A DNA stretch of 64,000 nt from Malachius bipustulatus (lineage: Eukaryota > Arthropoda > Insecta > Coleoptera > Melyridae): the NCBI GenBank assembly GCA_910589415.1, contig OU342630.1, forward strand, positions 67,514,186 to 67,578,185, in the 5' to 3' direction. The notes beneath the pieces are model-generated. The model had not been told where the DNA came from and did no database searches. It worked only from the letters and a program-made list of their open reading frames with translations. Made by a program: the position numbers and the translations under genes. Shown here in pieces: positions 45,329 through 56,223 of this stretch (positions are counted from its first letter, which is position 1; every line of letters begins with the position of its first letter).

Positions 45329-45878
45329 CAGGGTGTTCTACAAGCTCTATGACAAACTTTGACAGATGGTAGGTTGCTTGATTTTAAACATATTTTTTTT
45401 AATAAACATGGGTCCGATTCGTTTTTGTTTAGAAGTTACAAGCATTTAAAAAATCGTAATTTTTCAAGTTCAAGGCCCTGTAAAAGGAAAACGGTTCAAG
45501 ATAGAGAAAAACGAAAAAAAAAAAAATTAACTTTTTATGGACTATCCTATGGTATAGAAACATTTGTACTTTCTTTTATTTTTTTTAAATGTGGAGAAAT
45601 CTCAGATTTTTTCAAATTTTTTATCACCCTGTATAAACATTTCATCTACATCATTGGATAGTACATGAAAAGTTAAAATAGGGACATGTCAGCCGTTTTT
45701 CTCTATCTTGAACCGTTTTCGTTTTACAGGGCCTTGAACTTGAAAAATTACGATTTTTTAAATGCTTGTATCTTCTAAACAAAAACGAATCGGACCCATG
45801 TTTATTGAAAAAAATATGTTTAAAATCAAGCAACCTACCATCTGTCAAAATTTGTCATAGAGCTTGTAGAACACCCTG
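45329..45878. repeat. 550-bp foldback element, TA-flanked
   Basis: CAGGGTGTTCTACAAGCTC and its complement at the two ends, TA on both sides, arms matching to the centre. Open frames of 65 and 100 codons on opposite strands are mirror images of each other. Confidence 0.9.
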
Positions 45879-45885
45879 TATATTT

Positions 45886-48070
45886 ATATATACAGGGTGT
45901 TATATAAATTAAACTTTTCACATGGTATCTTTCTATGTGGATAAAATTTCATTACAGGGTGATGGAAATAATCAGATTTTTAATCGGCCTGTATAAAAAT
46001 TTCAAGTACACTGTAAAGTAACACATGAAAAGTTAAGATAGGGACATGTAAGCCGTTTTTAAATATTTCGAGCCGTTTTCAGTGTGAGCTGCTTTGAAAA
46101 TGGAAAATTGCGATTTTCATTTGTTTATAACTCGTAACCTACTCAATTTAAACTGCGACAGTAAAAACCATTCTTACTGGATTTTCTCAGACAATCTGAA
46201 AATCTAATAATATACAGGGTGTCCTATTAAAAAAAATATGCAAGACGTCATTACTGAACCAAGGAACACCCTGTATAAAAAATGTTACGTCAATAGAACA
46301 TAAATTAAATTCAAAATTTGACCTGTTTCGTTTTTTTTTTTATTTTACAAATATTAACTGAGAAAATGAATTTATCCGTTACTTTTGGGAAGCACTGTAT
46401 ATTTATATATTTCTCCAAAAACGCGAAATTTCGATTTTCAAAACGCTCCTGTAGCTTTATCTTTGAAGATTAGTGAACGAAATTTTGGATCCTTATAAAA
46501 CTTTGGAATGATGTTAGATTTTCGTTGCAAAAATTTCCAAAAGTCGAGTCACTTCTACAGGGTGTCCCTTCAAAATTCCAGCAATCCGGTTCTTGTGGTA
46601 TCATTTCAGGTCGCAGTTTTCAATCTAGGAGGCTGAAATTTTTGTGGGAGTAAGATATCCACAAGGAGTGGTCTGGTATTGCACTTGAGCAAAATCGACC
46701 AAGCCGTTTCCAAATGGCAGCCATTTTAATTTTTTGAAAATTTGCTATTTTTTGAGTCCCTGTATGAGCAAGATGGCAATAAAACTTGCAAATAAAATTA
46801 ACATGATTGGAAGAAAACTATTTGAAATTTGAATTAAAGCAATAAAATTGGCATTATTTATATTCATAAGCCAGTGGCGTGGGTAGGAAAAGGGTAAAAA
46901 TGTCTAAATTTCTATAACCGTTTATGAGTTCATTTTTGAAGAAATTGAACTGAAATTTTCACAGTAGGCAAGTACACTAATATCCTTTAACCCTTAAAAG
47001 TTTCAAGAAGTAAATAAGAAAAATGACGGAGATATTAGTATTTTTTTCATATGATGTTTATTTCTTTAAAATTTTAAAACCGCTGCTGTAGCTTCATATT
47101 TAAGGATTAGTGAACGAAATTTTTTACCCTTGTGAAACTTCGAAATGTCATTTGATTTTCGTGAAAAAAATTCCCTAAAGCTGCGTTACTTCTACAGGGT
47201 GTCCCTCCAAATTAAAAACAAAAACCGTCTATGAGGCACGGTTTCTGGTCGCAGTTTTCAATCTAGGGGGCTGAAATTTTTTTTTTGAGAAAGATAGCCG
47301 CAAGGAGTCGTCTGGTACTGTATTTGAGTAAAATCGAGCCGTTTCAAAATGGCAGCCTTTTCAATTTTAGAAAAAATTGCCAGATTTTGAACCCCTATAC
47401 CTACCTACCTATAAGCAAGTTAGAAAAACAAATTTAAACCAAATTAACACGATTGGAAGAAAATTATTTTAAATTTGAGTTAATGCAGTAAAATTTGCAT
47501 ATTTTTCATTAATAAGTCAGTGGCGTGGGTAGGAAAAGGGTAAAAATGGCTAAATTTCTATAACCGTTTATGAGCCTTTTTTGAAGGAATTGAGCTGAAG
47601 TTTTTCCAGTAGACAACTATACGAATAACCCTTAACTCTGACAAATTTCAAGAAGCAAATAAGTAAAATGGCGGAGATATTCGAATATTTTTACATGATG
47701 TTTATTCCTCTAAAATTTCAAATTTTCGGTTTTCAAAATTCCCCTTTCACTTTTTGCGAATTTATTAAAGGCAGTGTAAAGAATAGTATTTTTTAAGTAA
47801 AGTTAGCCAGTGGCGGACACAGGAAAAGGAAAAAAAATTTAAAAATTGTCAATTTTTTTTTTATTTTGTTAAATTCAAAAATCCATTCTAAGACACGTTT
47901 TCAAACTAAATGAAATGAAATTTTCTCAGTAAACCACTACGCTAATATGACCTGACTATGGAAATTTCAGAAAGCCAATTTCAAAAGCGGTGAAAATATT
48001 CAGAATTGAATCGCATAAAAATACACTATTTCTGCGATTGATGCGCAAGAAGGTTTATTTTATTGAATAG
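45886..48070. repeat. Cluster of repeat fragments (foldback arm and R-family pieces)
   Basis: About 45,890-46,220 is a single foldback-type arm starting TACAGGGTGTTATA. From about 46,560 to 48,055 there are at least two tandem, diverged partial copies of family R, recognisable by 'gtttctggtcgcagttttc', 'agccagtggcgtgggtagg' and the end GCGATTGATGCGCAAGAAGG. No gene seen. Confidence 0.65.
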
Positions 48071-48774
48071 GAAAATCCTGCCATAGTATGGTAGCCCCTA
48101 TTATCAAGGACAAGAATATCTTTCCCGACTCATTGAATATGTAGATTTTGCCACCAACCGAATCAACCATTCACCATGTACTAAATTTTCAAAATTAAGC
48201 AGTGCTTATTGCAGATCACAGCATATCGGTATCTACCTATTTGTTATCTTGTTTTTCTTTTAGTGAATTTATTTACTTGGTAGTTTTCATTATAATCAAT
48301 AAAGTTGAAGAAAATAGGTTCCTCTTTTCAAACTAGTTTTTTTAGCGGTTATGGTTTTAATACAAGGTTAGCTCTTTATTATAATATTAATAGTTATTTT
48401 TTATTTATCAGATACGGCTCAGAATTTAATTTTTGTATTTTGATTCAACGATTTAATACTATCTGACAGCATTATATGGCAGATAATTTGGGAATAATTT
48501 TAGTACATAAATCCATATAGTAGAATTCAAAATTATGCTCTAATTACGTAGGTATTATCAAATTGTCACAGATAATAAAATAGAGCAACAAAGTTTTGGT
48601 ATAAAGGTTTGGGTAAATAAAATATCAGCATAACGATATGTACAGTTATTTCTGTTTAGTTTCAATACAATGTTTCCAAATGAATCAGTTTTAAAAACTA
48701 ATTAGTGAATTTTTTTTTAATTTTCTTTTAACCGCCACAACTATAGATATTATATACCTACTAACCGCGCCATA
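48071..48774 (+). other. Proximal upstream block of gene C
   Basis: Paralogous to about 15,000-15,845 (A) and 27,330-27,670 (B). It contains the 'ggcagataatttggga' and 'agataataaaatagagca' blocks and leads directly to the first exon. No TATA box could be singled out. Confidence 0.6.
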
Positions 48775-51700
48775 ATGGAGAACAAAGTACAAATTTTAGG
48801 TACGTATTATTTTAAGATAAGTTGGTATATTTTTGTTGTTAAATTTTCATTTTTATCTCCTTGCATTATTCACATTAAAAGTGTAATTAGGTGGATAGAT
48901 TTCTTATATCAAAGAAAAAATGGTAACTCGAACTTCTCAACCTGAGAGATTATTGCTGCCGGCCGAAGCTGCCTGAAAGCTATACTTACAGGGGTACATT
49001 AATTATATGAAAATATACTTGTTATCGTGATCGAATCTTGCACCGCGATCAAGGGTAGCGGGAGCTCAGTCGGTATAGCGCCTGCAAAGTAACGTAAAAA
49101 TTCAGAAAAACAAATATGGGGTATTGAAGAACTCCTGAAACATATTACAGATTATAATGAAATTATATGAAATTTTAGGCAAAGATAGGTACCAATTTTA
49201 GTAGTATATTGTTTGTTAGACATACCTATAAATATCTACGTAGGTTTGTCTTATTTTTCAAATAAAGCAAAGAAATTTCTTTTTTATTATTTACGCGTGA
49301 ATCACGTAATCACATCAGTTAAAATTTTTCGCGACAGGTAAAATTTTGGCATATTGACAAACAATATACAGGGTGCACCATGTATCCTTCTCTATATTGC
49401 TATCTTCTGAACACTAAGAGATACAGGGTCGGTTAAATTAGAGAAAAGATGCGCTATTTTGTGGCCATCTCGAATCCGTCAAAACATGCGAGATATCTGT
49501 GACCGTTCCTGAAATATCCTGAAAAAACTGAAAAATCGAGATTTCTTATTTTCGTCATATCTTTTTTATTATTGAAAATTAATAAATAATTTTTTGTAGG
49601 CTTACATAAGCCGTTAAGAGCTATCCATCTGACATTTCAAAAATTTTCAAGGCCTACTAGATCCAAGAGTTTTCACAGTCAACTTTCGTTTTTCTTATGG
49701 CCGCCATATTATTTTTTTATGTCGTTCTTTATGAAAAAAATAATGGAAACTAAAAATTAATAATCTTAAAAAAAAAAAGAATTTAAAATTTTTATTCTTC
49801 TTTTTTCAAAGAAAAATCTAAAAAAAATCGTAGAAAAACGTCAACATTTGTAAAATACGCCGAAATAGTGCTTGCCTTTTGGTTTTTTAAATTTATCTAT
49901 GAAATTCGGTCTAAAAATGTGTCTTTTTTGTAAAGAAAAAAGAAGAATAAAAATTTTTTAAATTTATTTTTTGAAGTTTAACAATTTTTAGTTTTTATGA
50001 TTTTTTTTATATCGAACAACATAAAAAACCAATATGGCGGCCATAAGAAAAACAAAAGTTGACTATGAAAATTCTGGGATCTAGTCGGCTTTGAAAATTT
50101 TTGAAATCTCAGATGGGTAGCTCTTGCCGACTTATGTAAGCCCACAAAAAATTATTCATTAATCTCCAAAAATAAAAAAGATATGGAAAAAATAAGAAAT
50201 CTCGATTTTTCAGTTTTTTCAGGATATTTCAGGAACGGTCACATATATCTTGTATGTCTCGACGGAATCGAGATGGCCACAAAATTGCGCTCCTTTGGAC
50301 TTGTTTAACCGACCCTGTATCTGTTAGCGTTAGGAGATAGCAATATAGAGAAGGATACATGGTGCACCCTGTAGATATGACTACAACCCACCAATCTAAT
50401 GGGGTAGAAAAGTTATATTTTCACGTGATTTTTATTATACACAATTATATTTCCTCATAGCATTGATGACGACGTGTGTGCGAACGTGTCTACGTTCAAT
50501 ACCGCAACGTTTGATTTTTATGTATTTTGAAACATCATCTGTGTTGATAGGAATCTTAATACAAACATTTTTTTATGTTATTTAAAATTTATGGATTTTC
50601 TACTATATTTTCCTCATTTTGGAATACATTAGATCATGAGGGGTGCTGCAAAGCCCGCACTGTGCTCTGGTTTTTGGTGTTTACTGGATTCTCGATGAAC
50701 TACATGCTAAGAGTTAACTTGAATATGGCAATCGTCTCCATGGTAACACAAAAAGTACTTCCAGCTTCCAATAGCACCGTCGTGGTCAATCAGTGCCTTG
50801 TTGCTGCCAACTCTTCTGTATTATATTCATCACTCAGTGGTAATGACAGAAAATTAAATTTGAATCAAACCGGTGACGTACGCAACTACACTCTTAATGT
50901 AAGTAATTACTGGAAGTTACTAACTAGAAGTAATTTGCTACTTCCAAGATTTTTTCTCTTGAAATACGAGTATATCCATTTATATATTTTTTGTAACATT
51001 GGAAACTTTTCACTGAGCTATCATTAGAGCTCCAACAGTCGAATCAGTTTCTCCAGTAATATGAAAGCGATAGTAATCTTACCACTCTTTTAGCATATCG
51101 TAAGTTTTCAACTCCAAAAACATCAATCATCAGTTACTGAGAAATCAGAAACCACAACTGACTACAGTAATGTCACTTCCTCTAATTATACTGTATCCTT
51201 AAACAACACAACACCTGTCCTTGTAAATGGCGGTTCTCCGACCTTCTCATGGGACGAACACCAACAAGGGTCGATCCTGGGAGCATTTTTCTGGCTCCAC
51301 TGGGCCACTCAGCTCCCTGGAGGTATTCTCGCCAACAGATATGGAACGAAGGCTGTATTTGGTTTTGCTAACTTCTCTGGAGTGTTGTTTTGTTTTGTTA
51401 TGCCTTCGGCAGCTAAGCTAGGCCCTGGATATCTTATAACTGCTAGACTATTACAAGGACTGTTCGCTGTAAGACGTGTAATATTGTATGATGGGATGCA
51501 ACAGTTATTTTTATTCCTATTTCAGGGCTTTGCGTGGCCTTCAATGCATCATATGGCTGCCAGATGGATTCCTCCGAATGAGAGAAGTAGATTCGTGACA
51601 GCTTATCTAGGTAAAGAAAAGTTATGAGTACCTATTGCAATATCTAGTTCGATTAAATATATTGTTACAGAAACTAAAACGTTTCTTTAAAATAAGACCA

Positions 51701-54117
51701 TGCAGCTTTGGAGATATTTTTATTTATTTTTAACTAAACCCATTCTTAATTCAGGTAGCTCGTTAGGGGCAGCAATGACATACACAATGTGTGGCCTGAT
51801 AATTGAGCGCTGGAACTGGGAGATGGTATTCTATGTAAGCGGGATATTGGGTACGATCTGGTTCATCTGTTGGTGGAGCTTGATCTACGATACCCCAGCA
51901 CAACATCCCCGTATATCACCTAACGAGAGGTCGTTCATAGAAGCCTCAATCGGAAATGAAGTCACCAAGACTAAGGTAAATGACGTGACAATCACACTTT
52001 CAACTTCTGCAGTTGATGCGTACCATAATATAGTCCAAATTTTAGTCTCAATAATCTCAATGCATCATTTATTCTCGAAAAACTACATTTTCGCGCAATG
52101 CTACGCATCAACTTAATTTCGCTTTACGCAAAGGTTTCTCTTTTTTTTTTTCTGCAAAGAACCTTTAGTGTTCTTTGATAAAAAAAAAATTATAAATCTA
52201 TATTTATAGATTAGATATTGTATTGTTACAGTTTTTTGACCACGAGTCAAACAAAATATCATTAATTAAATTTTTAATATTTTTAGGTAGGCCCCATCCC
52301 TTGGCGTAAACTGCTTACATCAGGACCAATGATTGTGAACGGTTTAGCCGAATGGGGTGGCTCGTATGGATTCTTCACTCTCATGACATATTCCCCCACT
52401 TATTTCAAATTGATTCATGGAGCGAAAGTGAGAACAGTAAGTTTAAGTTTATTTACATTCCTTTATAATACAGTCTTTTGCTTTTGGTTTTCCTCTTTTG
52501 TCAATTGCTTTTCCTTATTTGTCAAATGAGTTTCTTATTTTTCTATCCATTAATAGTTATAGTCATTGATTTATCAATCAATTTCCTTTTATGTCAAATC
52601 AGTTTCACTTTATGTCAATTGCTTTTCCTATTTACGTGCAGTGACAGTCATAATATTGGAAAAGCATTTGACAAATAAGGAAAAGCAATTGACAAAAGAC
52701 GAAAACCAAAAGAAAAAGACTGTAATTTATTTCTAATCGAATGCTTGGAAGAAACTTGGTAATAGTAATTTCGTATAATATTCCGATATATTTTTTTTAT
52801 AGGCAGGCTTTTTTTCTGGATTACCTCACATGGTAAGAATTCTAGTAGCGCTCATGTGCTCGTTTACGGGGGATTATTTACTTAGAACAAACAGAATGTC
52901 AAGAACTAATGTCAGAAAGTGGGCGTCAGCCATTGGTAAGTTGATCAGATGAACTCTTTATTCTGTACTAGTTTTCGATACTGAATTTTAGGTCTATTTG
53001 GACAAGGGATATGCATGATATCTTTAGCGTATTCAGGATGTAACTATACTGCAGCTGTAATATTTCTGACAATGGCTGTTGCATGTCACGGTACAGTTTC
53101 TACGGGTGTGTTAGCAAATCTAGTAGATATAGCGCCGAATTATGCCAGTAAGTTTCAAGACAAATCATACGAAACTTATGCAGAAACTCTTCCGATTAAC
53201 TCTCCCTAAATAAATAGTAGTTTTGTATATTCGCTAAAAAAGAACTTGCGAGTTCATCTATTATTGTGAATACAAATTTATGAAATTTTAACTTGTTGCA
53301 GGTGTTTCTTTCGGAATTATAAGCACATTGATCGCGGGTATTGGTTTTGTTATGCCCGCTATCGTCGGAGCTATAACATTTGAAAGTGTAAGTACCTAAA
53401 GTAAATTATAATGATTTTTTAAATACGTAGATAATAATTATTCCAATAAATTGATACATTCTCGTATATCTAATCTGAACCTTTGAATCCACGCACCAAA
53501 CAATTGCGGAATTCAGAGTTTCAAAATTTCGGTACCTAGACTTCAACTAAATTTAGGTGAGCCAGGTGCCATATAATACTAAATTTTTATGGCTGTACGT
53601 ATATGTTTTGCTGTAAAAAGAGCAATCGGGGTCAGAACTCATTTGTCGACGTCAGATATGCTCAACTTGTAATATTTTTAATGAAGCAATGTTGTTGCTC
53701 AAGCGTCTCATGTTAAATTTTAAGCAAAAAAAGAGTTTCTTCAGATACCTAGGTACACATTTTGACTAGGACAATTATTACGCGAAAATTTTATTTGATC
53801 AGATTTTTTTCTAAGGGTTGATAAATAAATATAATAAAATTACCTTCATCATTGACACTTTGCTATGATATGTTTTTTTTTAGCAAACTATTGTTCAATG
53901 GCAAAAAGTTTACTGGGTGGCTACAGGACAGCTGTTTCTGGCAGGAATCATATTTTCCATATTTGCCACATCAGAAATACAAGATTGGAATTTCCAGGAC
54001 GGAAGAAATTCTGAAGCGAGAAAGGAATTAGTTACAATCAATGAGTGCGGACAGAAAAACAAGGAAAATAATTTTTATACACAAAGTAAATCGCCCTTGC
54101 TTACTTGTAAAACATAA
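48775..54117 (+). CDS. SLC17-type anion/phosphate transporter, copy C (10 exons)
   Basis: Probable exons: 48775-48799, 50633-50898, 51094-51468, 51526-51610, 51755-51975, 52287-52436, 52803-52935, 52992-53147, 53302-53387, 53884-54117. Joined they give 576 intact codons plus stop. Exon 3 is 15 nt longer than in A and B, keeping a segment also seen in D, and the last exon is 6 nt longer. The same SLC17 landmarks are present: LRVNLNMAIV, GAFFWLHWATQLPGG, PPNERSRF, DTPAQHPRIS, and a long N-glycosylatable first loop. The TM4 Glu is again Ala. The C-terminal tail ends SPLLTCKT, not SPLLPSK. The junction of exons 8 and 9 encodes Ser where A and B have Gly. Intron 1 holds a 1-kb foldback, intron 6 a 252-bp MITE. 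AATAAA lies at 54191. Confidence 0.85.
48957..49094. repeat. SINE-like, tRNA-related segment in intron 1 of C
   Basis: Counterpart of 30698-30830: GATCGAATCTTGCACCG followed by GGGAGCTCAGTCGGTATAGC. Its matching place in three gene copies shows it predates their duplication. Confidence 0.45.
49369..50371. repeat. 1.0-kb foldback element in intron 1 of C, TA-flanked
   Basis: Same family as 20155-21154, with ends CAGGGTGCACCATGTATCC and complement. TA occurs on both sides. Intron 1 of B carries the unoccupied site (ACCAACAATATTAGATA). Confidence 0.92.
52471..52722. repeat. 252-bp MITE, CAGT ends, TA duplication
   Basis: CAGTCTTTTGCTTTTGG... and an inverted copy ending ...AAAGACTG, flanked by TA (52469-52470 and 52723-52724). 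Gene B has the empty site ATAATAATTTATTTC at the same place in intron 6. CAGT ends and TA duplication fit a Tc1/mariner-mobilised element. Confidence 0.88.
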
Positions 54118-54206
54118 ACTCAAATACGGTCGATATTGTGAAGTATGTACTCAATTCATTTTCACATCTCAACTTATTGTAAAATTGTTAAATAAATATA
54201 TTTTTC

Positions 54207-55070
54207 CACTCCTAACCTTTAATATGCATATTAAATATGAATCACCAGTGCGTTAAAGGTTCTCATTAAGATACAAATTTTCATTAACGCACTGGTCAAG
54301 CTATCCAATGGCAGAGGAGCATTTGCAATCGAATCGGTTCCTTTTCGCTAACGATCGGGTCGGCAAGCCAACCGAAGTCACAGAGTTGTCATACTCACGA
54401 CAAAAATTGCCTTGTGATATAAGTTCTGTATTTCTGAAAAAAAATTCTGAACGTTTATTTAATTTAGAACATAAGTAACATTCAAAGAAAATTTATCAAG
54501 ATTTTATGTTACCTTAATTAATTTGATAAGTAGGTATATCGTGTAAAGATGGGGAGATAAAGTATTATATCATTCGTAGAGCTCCGTGATAGTATTCAAA
54601 GCGGCAACGCTGCGACCCGCGTTGCGCATGTAAACAATATCGTAATTAATGGCTGTCAATGTTATTAAAATTATTATTAATCTGAAAATCAAAGCGTAAA
54701 ATTCGGAATTCGAACTTCGCATAATAAAAATTACGCAGTAGTGAGTAGTGCCCTTTAAACTTGATACTAAAACATGTCTCAGCAGAATAATCTTAGCGAC
54801 CAAGAGAAAATTTGGTAATATGCGTAAACAAATCCTATCTTAACCTCAATGATCCGCAATTGTACACGGGTCATTGTTAAAATATATAATTTTTTAATCT
54901 TTTCTATGAAATAAAAAAGGGTCGTAGAAAAAATAGTGTATGGAACTCGCAGATAATGGCTATTAATACGCTCTTATGATGGTTAAGACACTCGCCTACG
55001 GCTCGTATCTTAACCATCATACTCGCGTATTATAAGCCTTCATTATAAGCTCGTTGCATAATATACTATT
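54207..55070. repeat. ~0.86-kb repeat unit of unknown class (copy 2, tandem)
   Basis: Second copy of the unit at 17704-18586, directly followed by a third. It starts ACTCCTAACCTTTAATATGC and ends ATAATATACTATT. It keeps the early inverted repeat (CCAGTGCGTTAAAGG / CATTAACGCACTGG) and the late hairpin (about 54,956-55,036). It is inserted in the 3' flank of gene C; the A 3' flank lacks it. Confidence 0.8.
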
Positions 55071-55073
55071 TCT

Positions 55074-55915
55074 ACTCCTAACCTTTAATATGCATATTAA
55101 ATATGAATCACCAGTGCGTTAAAGGTTCTCATTAAGATACAAATTTTCATTAACGTACTGGTCCAGCTATCCAATGGCAGAGGAGCATTTGCAATTTGCA
55201 ATCGAATCGGTTCCTTTTCGCTCACAATCGGGTCGGTCCAAACCAACCGAGGTCACAGAGTTGTCGTACTCACGACAAAAATTGCCTTGTGATATAAGTT
55301 CTGTATTTCTGAAAAAAATTCTGAACGTTTATTTAATTTAGAACATAAGTAACATTCAAAGAAAATTAATCAAGATTTTATGTTACCTTAATTAATTTGA
55401 TAGGTAGGTATATCGATGTAAAAGATAAGAAGATAAAGGCCCGTATTCACAAAGCGTTTCTGTCCTGTAATATTTCGAAAATAATTAAATAAATGGGATG
55501 GAGATATGCAGTTTTTATGCGTTAGAGTGAGATGGGTATAATTGATTACGTAATTATTTAGGAAATTATCGTTTGTGAATACGGGCGAAAGTATTATATT
55601 ATTCGTAGTGCTTCGTGATAGTATTCAAAGCGGCAACGCTGCGACCGTCGCGTGTGCAGGTAAACAATATCGTAATTATTGGCTGGCAATGTTATTAATT
55701 ATAATGTCAACACAAGTTTAATATTTAAAATATATAATTTTTTAATCTTTTCCATGAAATAAAAAAGGTCGTAGAAAAAAAAAGTGTATGGAACTCCCAG
55801 ATAATGGTTATTAATACGCTCTTATGATAGTTAAGACACTCGCCTACGGCTCGTATCTTAACCATCATACTCACGTATTAATAGCCTTCAATATAAGCTC
55901 GTTGCATAATATACC
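55074..55915. repeat. Repeat unit of unknown class (copy 3, tandem)
   Basis: Third copy in direct tandem with the second. It carries a 150-bp insertion at 55438-55587 and lacks part of the middle ('cctcaatgatccgcaattg' region) present in copies 1 and 2. Confidence 0.78.
55438..55587. repeat. 150-bp MITE with GCCCGTATTCACAAA ends
   Basis: Inverted ends GCCCGTATTCACAAA, with AAA on both sides (55435-55437 and 55588-55590). Repeat copy 2 shows the empty site AGATAAAGTATT. A 3-bp duplication and GGCCCGT-type ends suggest Harbinger-type mobilisation. Confidence 0.8.
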
Positions 55916-56025
55916 TACTATTATTACCAATATTTTTTTAATAGGTAACAATATGGTAACCTAAGTGATCTTAAAATAAGTAACTAGATACTAAATTTAA
56001 ATAAATTACACGACTAACAGGCAAT

Positions 56026-56223
56026 ATTATAAAGGCTCATTAGGCTAACGGGCTCAATTTTGAAGCTAATATCGACGTAAAATGACTTTAATTAGCATTT
56101 TTGTAATTATTATTACTTTCATGTCAAGAATAGATAAAATTTAAAAAATTCCACTTAGACTTGATACCTTCTTCAGAAATGGCCACAGAAATCTGCCCGT
56201 TAACTTAATGAGCCTTTATAATA
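56026..56223. repeat. ~200-bp MITE-like element
   Basis: TATAAAGGCTCATTAGGC at the left and TAATGAGCCTTTATA at the right. Related to 25172-25369. Confidence 0.7.

Noticed and set aside
45359..45848. Mirror frames starting MTDGRLLDFKHIFF on both strands
   Set aside because: Generated by the arms of the 45329-45878 foldback.
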